Origin: Streptomyces sp. NBC_00247
GTDB taxonomy: Bacteria > Actinomycetota > Actinomycetes > Streptomycetales > Streptomycetaceae
Reading direction: 5' to 3'
Length of the DNA stretch: 64,000 nucleotides
Assembly (NCBI RefSeq): GCF_036188265.1
Contig: NZ_CP108093.1
Location: 2,604,001 to 2,668,000 of the forward strand
Shown: in pieces, positions 45,042 through 52,474 of the stretch
How positions within the stretch are numbered: the stretch's first letter is position 1
Layout: each line of letters starts with the position of its first letter
Notes under the pieces: generated by a model
What the model was told of the DNA's origin: nothing
Databases searched by the model: none
Seen by the model: the letters and a program-made list of their open reading frames with translations, nothing else
Made by a program: the position numbers and the translations under genes

Positions 45042-45047
45042 CCCTTC
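45032..45047 (+). promoter_or_regulatory. Hairpin with the peptide stop codon in its loop
   Basis: GAAGGG (45032-45037), loop CTGA, CCCTTC (45042-45047). The TGA of the peptide gene is in the loop. The left arm contains the only purine-rich ribosome site for the next gene (ATG at 45052). The stem could lower translation of downstream genes relative to the peptide, or be opened by ribosomes finishing the peptide. Confidence 0.6.
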
Positions 45048-45051
45048 ACCG

Positions 45052-45765
45052 ATGAACCAGTCAAGCGCTTCGTCCCGGCTCTCGGACGCGGTGCACGACC
45101 TGGCGAACGAGGTGGTCCTCGCTCTTAGGAGCGGGGGCCACCTCGCCACGGTGTGCGGCGCGGCCGGAATCCACGAGGACGACAGAACGGGCATCGCCGC
45201 TGTACGGGTCATCGGAGCCGACCTGCTGCTGCCGAGCGTGCTGTACGGACAGAGCCCGCACCCCGGCGACGTGGCGGTCTTCCACCGCGCGGTACGGGAC
45301 TTCCCGCCCCGCCCCGACGCCTCCCCCTCCACCGCCTGGAGCCACTGGGCGATGCTCTCCACCCTGCACCGGGTGGCCCCCTCCACCAACGGACCCCTGA
45401 CGGTCGGCGTACCGGCTCTGGACGAACCGGGCGTCGCCGGCCTGGACGACGCGCCGTGGCAGGCGTTGTCGCACCAGGTCTCCCTCCTCGCGCCGCTCGC
45501 CGTCCCGGCGGCGGCGTCTTCCGTCGCGCGGATCGCCCGGGGCCGGGTGACCGACCTCGCGCGCGGGTTCGTCCGCGCGGTGCGCCGCCGCGACTGGCTC
45601 CAGGCGTCGGGCACCGGCCGCTGGCTGGCGGCCCTGGGCGGGGAACCGCCGACGCTCGGTCTCGGCCGGGGGCTCGACTTCGTCGAGCTGATGGGCGGCC
45701 AGGACCCCCGGGTGGCCCTGAACGTCCGCGCTGCCCGGCTGATGATCGAGGAGCGGGGCAGGTGA
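45052..45765 (+). CDS. Unknown protein, second gene of the peptide operon
   Basis: This 237-aa soluble protein starts MNQSSASSRLSDAVHDLANE. Segments worth searching are VVLALRSGGHLATVCGAAGI, VIGADLLLPSVLYGQSPHPG, TAWSHWAMLSTLHRVAP and TLGLGRGLDFVELMGGQDPR. No known domain, signal or membrane helix. The frame is open 300 bp upstream, but that part is Arg-rich antipattern sequence overlapping the peptide gene. The stop overlaps the next GTG by four bases, so it is co-translated with the first paralogue. It may be a partner or recognition subunit for the peptide (speculative). Confidence 0.8.
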   Translation: MNQSSASSRLSDAVHDLANEVVLALRSGGHLATVCGAAGIHEDDRTGIAAVRVIGADLLLPSVLYGQSPHPGDVAVFHRAVRDFPPRPDASPSTAWSHWAMLSTLHRVAPSTNGPLTVGVPALDEPGVAGLDDAPWQALSHQVSLLAPLAVPAAASSVARIARGRVTDLARGFVRAVRRRDWLQASGTGRWLAALGGEPPTLGLGRGLDFVELMGGQDPRVALNVRAARLMIEERGR

Positions 45766-46886
45766 CGGCGGACCACCCCGGCGGTCGGAACGCGGCGGGA
45801 CACGGGGACGCGGCGGCACACCGTCCCGCCGCGTCCTCCGGCTCCGACGTGCCTGCCGGGTCCGACGTGCCTGCCGTGTCCGAGGTGCCCGCCGGCCTCA
45901 CGCACGAGGTGCGCGGGGTACGCGACCGCGCACTGACCTGGGCCGAGGACCACCTCACCGGCTTCGTCCTGCCCGAGGACGTGCTGGAGCCGCACACCAA
46001 GGTCGACCACACCCTCAAGCCGCTCGGCGAGCTGGCCCAGCTGTGCGGCACCGCCCAGCGGGTCATCGCCCCCGCCGACCCGGCGCACGCCACGGCCGGG
46101 CGGCTGATCGCCTTCGCGTGGGAGCAGACCCGCCACGGCGAACTGCTGCTGGAGCTCCTGCGCTCCGAGCCGTTCGCCGCGTACCCGTTCGAGATCTACG
46201 CGGCCTTCGCCGGTCACGGGCTCCGCCACGAGGGCTTCGAGCGCCTCGCCCGGCGGATCGCCACCACCCGTGGTTGGGCCCACACCGAACAGCACGCCAA
46301 CCGCCAGCTGGGGCTGATCAACTCGGAGCGCCGGGTGGGCGTCGCCCCGCACGCGGACGCCGAGGAGGTCCTGCGCCGCACCTGGCTGGGCGGGCTCTGC
46401 GAGCCGTGGATGCTGGAGCGCTCCTCCGGCTACTCGCTGACCCACGCGGCCTACCACGTGACCGACTGGAGCACCGCCCCCGAGCGGATGCCGGCCGATC
46501 TCGACGGCTATCTGCGGACCTGGCTGCCGCCCTGGGTGGACGGCTGCCTGGAGAGCCACCAGTGGGACCTCACCGGCGAACTGCTCGCGGTCGGCGCGGG
46601 CCTGCCCGGCCCGCCGCCGGTCGAGCTGTTCGCGGCGGCCTGGCCGGTGCTCGCCCGGGTCCAGCACCCGGGCGGTTCCCTCCCCGAGACCGGCCCGCCG
46701 GTGGCGCTCCCGGAGGACGCGGTTCCGGGCGACGGGGAGCCGTACCCGTTCCTGGCCTGCTACCACTCCACGCTGGTGACCGCCTTCGCCGCGTCGCTCA
46801 CGGTCGCCCGGCTGGAGGAGAGCACCGCGGCGGACTCGATCCCGGCCGCCGTCACCACCACATCCGGAAGGAAACAGCCCGCATGA
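45762..46886 (+). CDS. Unknown protein, paralogue A of the peptide operon
   Basis: This 374-aa protein has a variable N-terminus with a short repeat (SGSDVPAGSDVPAVSEVPAG), then an all-helical domain. Motifs shared with paralogue B are PLGELAQLC, RRTWLGGLCEPWMLE, GYSLTHAAYHVTDW, YLRTWLPPWVDGCLE, WDLTGELLAVGAGLPGPP and YHSTLVTAFAASLTVAR. The conserved His/Asp/Trp set (THxxxHxTDW, YHxTLV) could form an active or metal site. No known family is certain; I have a vague memory of a DUF with these features (DUF6895), not verified. It overlaps its neighbours by four bases on both sides. Confidence 0.83.
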   Translation: MTADHPGGRNAAGHGDAAAHRPAASSGSDVPAGSDVPAVSEVPAGLTHEVRGVRDRALTWAEDHLTGFVLPEDVLEPHTKVDHTLKPLGELAQLCGTAQRVIAPADPAHATAGRLIAFAWEQTRHGELLLELLRSEPFAAYPFEIYAAFAGHGLRHEGFERLARRIATTRGWAHTEQHANRQLGLINSERRVGVAPHADAEEVLRRTWLGGLCEPWMLERSSGYSLTHAAYHVTDWSTAPERMPADLDGYLRTWLPPWVDGCLESHQWDLTGELLAVGAGLPGPPPVELFAAAWPVLARVQHPGGSLPETGPPVALPEDAVPGDGEPYPFLACYHSTLVTAFAASLTVARLEESTAADSIPAAVTTTSGRKQPA

Positions 46887-47806
46887 GCGGTATCCAGCAG
46901 ATCCACGAGGTGGGCGCGAAGGCCCTGAAGTGGCTGCACGCCCACCGGGACGGGTTCCGGCTGGAGGACGACCCCTCCCCCGAGGCCGGCCTGCTGGACC
47001 GGTTCCAGCCCCTCGGCGAACTGGCGCTCATCAGCAAGGTGATCTTCCGTGAGGGCGTCGCCGGATCGGAGCAGGCCGCCCTCGCCCGCTCCCTCCTCGA
47101 CTTCGCCTGGCACGAGCTGCTGGACTCCGGCCACCGCCTGCTGGAGGGCCAGCGCCGCGAGCCGCTCTCCCCGGCGCCGATGGAGGTGTACCTGCCGTTC
47201 AAGGAACTCGGGTACCAGCACCAGGGCCTCGAAGCGGCCGTCCGCCTCAACCACCGGCTGGGCAGCTGGAGCCGGCTGGAGGTGCAGCCGACCCGGCGCC
47301 TCGGCATCTCCACGGTCGAGCGCCGCTTCGGGCTGGCGGCGAGCCTCCCGGAGGACGAGGCGTTCCGGCGGACCTGGCTCGCCGGACGTCCGGAGCCGTG
47401 GACCGTCGAGGGCCACATCGGCTACGGCATCACCCACACCGTCTTCCACCTCACCGACTGGGGCCAGTCCCCCGAGGGCCTTCCGCCCGCGATCGCCGAC
47501 TACCTGGCGCTCTGGCTCCCGGTCTGGCTGGACGACTGGCTCGACCTCAAGCGCTGGGACCTCCTCGGCGAGCTGCTGGTCGTCGACGCCTGCCTGCCCG
47601 AACCGACGCTCGACGCGGCGGCCTGGGACGGCTTCGCCGCGGCGCAGCAGCCCGACGGAGCGATGCCGGCGCTGCTGGAGATGCCGCAGGGCGACCCGGA
47701 GGCGGTGTTCGACCTCGTCTACCACCCGACGCTGGTGGCCGCGTTCGCCTCGGCGCTGGCGGTGTCCCGCTCCCTGTCGGACCTCTCCTCGGCGGCCTCC
47801 GCGTGA
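46883..47806 (+). CDS. Unknown protein, paralogue B of the peptide operon
   Basis: This 307-aa protein starts MSGIQQIHEVGAKALKWLHA. It has the same helical plan as paralogue A without its N-terminal extension: PLGELALIS, ELGYQHQGLEAAVRLNHRLG, FRRTWLAGRPEPWTVE, GYGITHTVFHLTDWG, YLALWLPVWLDDWLD, WDLLGELLVVDACLPEP and YHPTLVAAFASALAVSR. The pair probably forms a heterodimer or acts in sequence. GGAAGGAA precedes the ATG, which overlaps the previous stop (ATGA). It is followed by a GTGA overlap with the hydrolase gene. Confidence 0.83.
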   Translation: MSGIQQIHEVGAKALKWLHAHRDGFRLEDDPSPEAGLLDRFQPLGELALISKVIFREGVAGSEQAALARSLLDFAWHELLDSGHRLLEGQRREPLSPAPMEVYLPFKELGYQHQGLEAAVRLNHRLGSWSRLEVQPTRRLGISTVERRFGLAASLPEDEAFRRTWLAGRPEPWTVEGHIGYGITHTVFHLTDWGQSPEGLPPAIADYLALWLPVWLDDWLDLKRWDLLGELLVVDACLPEPTLDAAAWDGFAAAQQPDGAMPALLEMPQGDPEAVFDLVYHPTLVAAFASALAVSRSLSDLSSAASA

Positions 47807-48954
47807 GCACCGGCCCCGCCGTCGCCCGTACCGGACCCGAGGGTCCCGTCGGCCCCGGCGTCACCGGGCTCCCCGACCCGGCCGACCGGGACGCCGGGGC
47901 CGACGCGCGGCTGCTGGCCCTGGCGGCCGCGCGGATCGGACCGGCGCCCGACCTGGTGCTCGCGCTCAGCCGCCACGGCCGGCGCACCCTGCACACCACC
48001 GGCACCGCACCACCGCCCGAGGACCGGCCGCGCGACCGGCTCCGGTACGAGCTCGGCTCGGCGTCCAAGACCTTCACCGGGCTGCTGCTCGCCCGGCTGG
48101 TCGCCGCAGGCCGGCTCTCGTACGACGCCCCCGCCGCCGAACTCCTGGCACCCGGACACCCGGTGCACCCGTCCGTACGGGCGATCACGCTGCGCCATCT
48201 GGTCACCCACACCTCGGGGCTGCCGGGGCTGCCGGCCGACTTCTACCCGCAGGCCGTACCGCGCTGGACCACCACTCCGTACGCCGGTTACCCCACCGAC
48301 CGGGTCGTCCGCGCCTTCCTGCGGGCCCGCCCGCGCCACGCGCCCGGGACCCGCTGGCACTACTCCAACTTCGCCGTCTCGGTCCTCGCCCACACCCTCG
48401 CCGCCGCGACCCGCACCCCCTGGGACGTCCTCGTCCACCGGGAAGTACTCGCCCCGCTGCACCTGGACGCCACCTCGCTCGCCCCGGGCGGACCCGGCGC
48501 CGACGCGGTCGGCCACCGGCGCGGCGGGAGCCCGGCGCCGGTGCTCGGCATCGGCGGGTTCGCCGGGGCGGGCGCCGTCCGCTCCACCCCGCACGACCTG
48601 CTCACCTTCCTGGAGGCCCACCTCGCGGCGAGCGGCGCGTACGCCGGGACAGGGGCCGCCGGGGTCACACCGTTCGTGCCTCCGCCGGACGCCTCCCTCG
48701 CCACCGCGCTCGCGGGGATGCGGCACCCGGTGCTGCGCCGGGGCTCACGCCACGCCCACACCCACACGCTGACGTGGTTCCAGCACGCCACACCGCACGG
48801 CCCGGTGAACTTCCACGCCGGGGCGACCCCCGGGCAGCAGGCGTTCCTCGGCTACTGCCCGGACACCGGGACGGCGCTGGCCGCCGTCTGCACCCGGCGG
48901 GTGTCGTTCAGGGACCCGTTCGTGGCGACGGTCCACGGGCTGCTGACGGAGTAG
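47803..48954 (+). CDS. Beta-lactamase-fold serine hydrolase of the peptide operon
   Basis: This 383-aa class C/DD-peptidase-like hydrolase has no signal peptide. The nucleophile motif SxxK is S86-A-S-K89 in ELGSASKTFTGLLL, the YxN motif is Y187-S-N189 in WHYSNFAVSVLAHTL, and the third motif is HAG in NFHAGATPGQQAFLGYCPD. The family includes esterases, transacylases and D-amino-acid peptidases. Being cytoplasmic and last in the operon, it might cleave, hydrolyse or acylate a small molecule or the peptide product (inference). The GTG overlaps the stop of paralogue B. The operon ends here; rsmI is convergent 18 bp away. Confidence 0.9.
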   Translation: MSTGPAVARTGPEGPVGPGVTGLPDPADRDAGADARLLALAAARIGPAPDLVLALSRHGRRTLHTTGTAPPPEDRPRDRLRYELGSASKTFTGLLLARLVAAGRLSYDAPAAELLAPGHPVHPSVRAITLRHLVTHTSGLPGLPADFYPQAVPRWTTTPYAGYPTDRVVRAFLRARPRHAPGTRWHYSNFAVSVLAHTLAAATRTPWDVLVHREVLAPLHLDATSLAPGGPGADAVGHRRGGSPAPVLGIGGFAGAGAVRSTPHDLLTFLEAHLAASGAYAGTGAAGVTPFVPPPDASLATALAGMRHPVLRRGSRHAHTHTLTWFQHATPHGPVNFHAGATPGQQAFLGYCPDTGTALAAVCTRRVSFRDPFVATVHGLLTE

Positions 48955-48972
48955 GTACGGCCGAAGGGCCGC

Positions 48973-49905
48973 TCAGGCGCCCGGTGTGCGGGCCGCGTTC
49001 TTCGCGGCGACCACCGCGTCGAACACCTCGCGCTTGGGCAGCCCGGCGTCGGCCGCGACGGCGGCGATGGCCTCCTTGCGGCGCTCCCCAGCCTCCTCGC
49101 GGACCTGCACCCGGCGCACCAGCTCCGCCGCGTCGAGCTCCTCGGCGCCGGTGTCGCCCGCGCCCTCCACGACGACGGTGATCTCACCGCGTACGCCCTC
49201 GGCCGCCCACACCGCCAGCTCGCCGAGCGGGCCGCGCTTCACCTCTTCGTACGTCTTCGTCAGCTCGCGGCACACGGCGGCCCGGCGGTCCGCGCCGAAG
49301 ACCTCGGCCATCGCGGCGAGGGTGTCGTCCAGGCGGTGCGGGGCTTCGAAGAAGACCATGGTGCGGCGCTCGTCGCCCACCTCGCGGAGGCGGCCGAGGC
49401 GCTCGCCCGCCTTGCGGGGCAGGAAGCCCTCGAAGCAGAACCGGTCGACGGGCAGTCCGGACAGCGCCAGCGCGGTGAGGACCGCCGAGGGGCCGGGCAC
49501 GGCGGTGACCTTGATGTCCTTCTCGACGGCGGCGGCGACCAAGCGGTAGCCGGGGTCGGAGACGGACGGCATCCCCGCGTCGGTGACCAGCAGCACCCGC
49601 GCGCCGCCGGTCAGCGCCTCGACCAGCTCAGGGGTGCGGGCGGACTCGTTCCCCTCGAAGTACGAGACGACCCGTCCCGTGGTGTGGATGCCGAGCGCCT
49701 GGGTCAGGCGGCGCAGTCGCCGGGTGTCCTCGGCCGCCACGACGTCGGCCGTCTCCAGCTCGGTGGCGAGACGCGGCGGGGCGTCCGCCACGTCGCCGAT
49801 GGGGGTCCCCGCGAGAACCAGCGTCCCGGCCGTCGGCTTTCCGGTCGTCGGCTTTCCGGTCGTCGGTGTTCCCTGCGGTCCGGTCGTTCCAGGCGTTTCA
49901 GTCAC
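48973..49905 (-). CDS. rsmI: 16S rRNA (cytidine1402-2'-O)-methyltransferase
   Basis: This 310-aa SAM-dependent tetrapyrrole-methylase-fold enzyme acts on C1402 in the ribosomal P site. It has LVLAGTPIGDVADAPPRL, VVAAEDTRRLRRL, VLLVTDAGMPSVSDPGYRLV, TAVPGPSAVLTALALSGLP and FFEAPHRLDDTL. The GTG at 49905 is preferred: GGAGG ends nine bases upstream, whereas the ATG at 49914 touches that site. The N-terminus has a short TTGKPTTGKPTAG tandem. Divergent from pmt, as in other streptomycetes. Confidence 0.95.
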   Translation of the reverse strand: MTETPGTTGPQGTPTTGKPTTGKPTAGTLVLAGTPIGDVADAPPRLATELETADVVAAEDTRRLRRLTQALGIHTTGRVVSYFEGNESARTPELVEALTGGARVLLVTDAGMPSVSDPGYRLVAAAVEKDIKVTAVPGPSAVLTALALSGLPVDRFCFEGFLPRKAGERLGRLREVGDERRTMVFFEAPHRLDDTLAAMAEVFGADRRAAVCRELTKTYEEVKRGPLGELAVWAAEGVRGEITVVVEGAGDTGAEELDAAELVRRVQVREEAGERRKEAIAAVAADAGLPKREVFDAVVAAKNAARTPGA

Positions 49906-49967
49906 GGGAACCATCCTCCCAGCCCCGGCGGCCCCCGTCGCACAGCTGTTTTCCCTACGATGGCGCG

Positions 49968-51743
49968 GTGACGAGTACTGCGCCCGACGCCCGGCAGGGC
50001 CACGACGCCGGGGACGAGCTCTCCGGCGAGCAGCCTTCTCCCTGGGAGCGGCGGCTGCACCGCTTCGGCCACGTGCCCCGGAAGGACATCGGGCTGCGCG
50101 AGCGCCTCATCCCTCCCTACAACCGGCCGAGCCCCCGCACCTGGGGGGTCCTCGGCGTGCCGCCGGCCCTCGCGGCCCGGCTGGAGCGGTGGTCGGGATG
50201 GGGCGGCCCGCTGCTGGTGACGCTGGTCGCCGGGGTGCTGCGCTTCTGGCGGCTGGGGCAGCCCGACGCGGTGATATTCGACGAGACGTACTACGCCAAG
50301 GACGCCTGGGCCCTGATCAAGCAGGGATACGAGGGCGCCTGGCCCAAGGACATCGACAAGGTCATCCTGAACGACCCGTCCCGGGTGAAGGTCCCCGTCG
50401 ACCCCGGATACGTGGTGCATCCGCCGGTCGGGAAGTGGATCATCGGGCTCGGCGAGCAGATGTTCGGTTTCACGCCGTTCGGCTGGCGGTTCATGGTGGC
50501 CCTGCTCGGCACCCTCTCGGTGCTGCTGCTGTGCCGCATCGGGCGCCGGATGTTCCGCTCGACGTTTCTCGGCTGCCTGGCGGGCGGACTGCTCGCGGTG
50601 GACGGGCTGCACTTCGTGATGAGCCGCACCGCCCTGCTCGACCTGGTGCTGATGTTCTTCGTGGTCGCGGCCTTCGGCTGTCTGGTCAACGACCGCGACT
50701 GGGCCCGCCGCAAGCTCGCCGAGGCCCTCCCCGTCGACGAGGAGGGGGTGCTCCGCCCGGACACCCTGATCGCCCAGACCCTGCGCCTGGGGTGGCGGCC
50801 CTGGCGGCTCGCGGCCGGGCTGATGCTGGGCCTCGCCTTCGGCACCAAGTGGAACGGCCTCTACGTCCTGGCCGCGTTCGCCGTCATGTCGGTCCTCTGG
50901 GACGTGGGCGCCCGCCGCACCGCCGGAGCCGTCCGCCCGTACGCGGCGGTCCTGCGCCGTGACCTGGTGCCCGCCTTCGTCTCCACGGTCCCGGTCGCCC
51001 TCGCCACGTACCTCGTCTCCTGGACGGGCTGGCTGATCACCGACAAGGGGTACGACCGCCACTGGGCGGACACGGCGGAGGGCAGCAGCGGCGGCTGGAC
51101 CTGGCTCCCCGACTGGCTGCGCAGCCTCTGGCACTACGAACGGCAGGTCTACGACTTCCACGTCGGCCTGACCTCCGGCCACACGTACCAGTCGAACCCC
51201 TGGAGCTGGATCGTCCTGGGCCGCCCGGTCTCGTACTTCTACGAGGAGCCCGGCTGCACCGACTCGGCGACCGGCAAGTGCGCCCGCGAGGTCCTCGCCC
51301 TCGGCACCCCGCTGCTCTGGTGGGCGGCCTGCTTCGCCCTCGTCTACGTGCTCTGGCGCTGGCTCTTCCGCCGCGACTGGCGGGCCGGCGCCATCGCCTG
51401 CGGGGTCGCGGCGGGGTGGGTGCCGTGGTTCTTCTACCAGGAACGCACGATCTTCTTCTTCTACGCGGTCGTCTTCGTGCCGTTCCTCTGTCTCGCCGTC
51501 ACGATGATGATCGGCGCGATGATCGGCCCCGCCGCGGGCGCCGGTACCCGCGCCGAACTGGGTCTGTCCACTTCCGATTCCGACCCCACCGGCGAACGCC
51601 GCCGCGCGATCGGCGCGGTGGCGGCGGGGCTGCTGGTGCTGCTGATCGTGTGGAACTTCATCTACTTCTGGCCGCTCTACACCGGAACACCGATCCCGGA
51701 GGACGCGTGGCGGAACCGGATGTGGCTGGACAGCTGGGTGTAG
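49968..51743 (+). CDS. pmt: Dolichyl-phosphate-mannose--protein mannosyltransferase
   Basis: This 591-aa polytopic membrane enzyme of glycosyltransferase family 39 transfers mannose from polyprenyl-phosphate mannose to Ser/Thr of exported proteins. The catalytic acidic motif is in AVIFDETYYAKDAWAL near residue 105. Other landmarks are YVVHPPVGKWIIGLGEQMFG, DGLHFVMSRTALLDL, AFGTKWNGLYVL and SNPWSWIVLGRPVSYFYEEP. The GTG start at 49968 is close to the rsmI start on the other strand (62-bp gap). In S. coelicolor Pmt is needed for phiC31 infection and affects cell-wall antibiotic sensitivity. Confidence 0.95.
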   Translation: MTSTAPDARQGHDAGDELSGEQPSPWERRLHRFGHVPRKDIGLRERLIPPYNRPSPRTWGVLGVPPALAARLERWSGWGGPLLVTLVAGVLRFWRLGQPDAVIFDETYYAKDAWALIKQGYEGAWPKDIDKVILNDPSRVKVPVDPGYVVHPPVGKWIIGLGEQMFGFTPFGWRFMVALLGTLSVLLLCRIGRRMFRSTFLGCLAGGLLAVDGLHFVMSRTALLDLVLMFFVVAAFGCLVNDRDWARRKLAEALPVDEEGVLRPDTLIAQTLRLGWRPWRLAAGLMLGLAFGTKWNGLYVLAAFAVMSVLWDVGARRTAGAVRPYAAVLRRDLVPAFVSTVPVALATYLVSWTGWLITDKGYDRHWADTAEGSSGGWTWLPDWLRSLWHYERQVYDFHVGLTSGHTYQSNPWSWIVLGRPVSYFYEEPGCTDSATGKCAREVLALGTPLLWWAACFALVYVLWRWLFRRDWRAGAIACGVAAGWVPWFFYQERTIFFFYAVVFVPFLCLAVTMMIGAMIGPAAGAGTRAELGLSTSDSDPTGERRRAIGAVAAGLLVLLIVWNFIYFWPLYTGTPIPEDAWRNRMWLDSWV

Positions 51744-51753
51744 CCGCCCCGAA

Positions 51754-51798
51754 CGTGGGCGGGAGGGCCCGGTCGGTGATCGGGCCCTCCCGCCCACG
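51754..51798 (+). terminator. Terminator of pmt
   Basis: Perfect 18-bp stem (51754-51771 with 51781-51798), nine-base loop, 11 bp after the pmt stop. It also forms the broken 3' end of the PHP pseudogene on the other strand. Confidence 0.88.
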
Positions 51799-51805
51799 GG
51801 GCGCT

Positions 51806-52176
51806 CGTGCGCTTCCACTCGGCGGAGCTGAGGCCCCCGATGGTGAACACGCCACTGTGGTCGGTGAGTGCCGCCACGTCGAGGCCCGCGCCGCGCATCG
51901 AGGAAAAGGCGTTCGCGGGGTCCCCGTCGCCGTCCGACATCGCGGTGTGGTTGTGCAGGTCCGCGTGGACGAGGGTCGTCCCCCGCGTGATCAGCGAAGC
52001 CCGGCCCGGGCGGTGCCGGGCGCCGCCGCCATGAAGAGCATCGCTCCGGCGGCGGCGCCGAGCACGGTCCTGCGGCCCGGTGCGGGGACCCGCTCGCCGG
52101 AGCCCGGCCCGTTGTGTCCGTCGTGGTGTCCATGATGGTCGTGCCCGTGCGCATGACGGTGCCCGTGGTCTCCCAT
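51806..52176 (-). pseudogene. Remnant of an exported PHP-domain (phosphoesterase-like) protein gene
   Basis: From the ATG at 52176 the sequence gives a His-rich start (MGDHGHRHAHGHDHHGHHDG), a Tat-like signal (GRRTVLGAAAGAMLFMAAAP) and then stops at 51991 (ARAGLR). In another frame the protein continues: TTLVHADLHNHTAMSDGDGD, SMRGAGLDVAALTDHSGVFT, IGGLSSAEWKRT. This is the typical first 100 residues of exported PHP hydrolases, and the frame must shift near 52003-52020. Homology ends abruptly near 51806 at the pmt terminator, so most of the catalytic domain is gone. A shift plus 3' truncation make it a pseudogene. Confidence 0.8.
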
Positions 52177-52432
52177 GACCCGATTCCACCGAACTGACAG
52201 GCCCATGACCACATTGGGCGGCTGACGGACGGGTGAACGTTGCGCGAGAAGCCCTCCGGGCGGGGCGGCGCCGCTCCGACCCGCACCACGCACCACGCAC
52301 CACACACCGACGAGAACCGGCCACCCATCGGGAGAGCGCTCCCCATCGCCGATCCCGGCCATCGTCCCGGTCTGGTAACAACCTTCACCCGCGCGACGCA
52401 TGTCCCGTACAGTCTTCCGCGCAGGCAGGTTA

Positions 52433-52446
52433 TTGAACACGTTCAA
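52433..52446. promoter_or_regulatory. Palindrome upstream of the PBP gene
   Basis: TTGAAC-AC-GTTCAA, six-base arms, 29 bp before the PBP start codon. TACAGT (52408-52413) with TTCACC 18 bases further upstream could be the promoter, placing the palindrome just past the transcription start, a typical repressor position. Confidence 0.45.
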
Positions 52447-52474
52447 GAAAGATCACGGGGGAAGGACCACAACC

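Noticed and set aside
44752-45051. N-terminal extension of the second gene of the peptide operon
   Set aside because: The extension is Arg/Pro/Ser-rich and lies over the peptide gene, whose own frame has the better third-position bias and a ribosome site.
52282-52302. Three CGCACCA tandem units
   Set aside because: Too short to call a functional repeat; likely simple slippage in a non-coding spacer.
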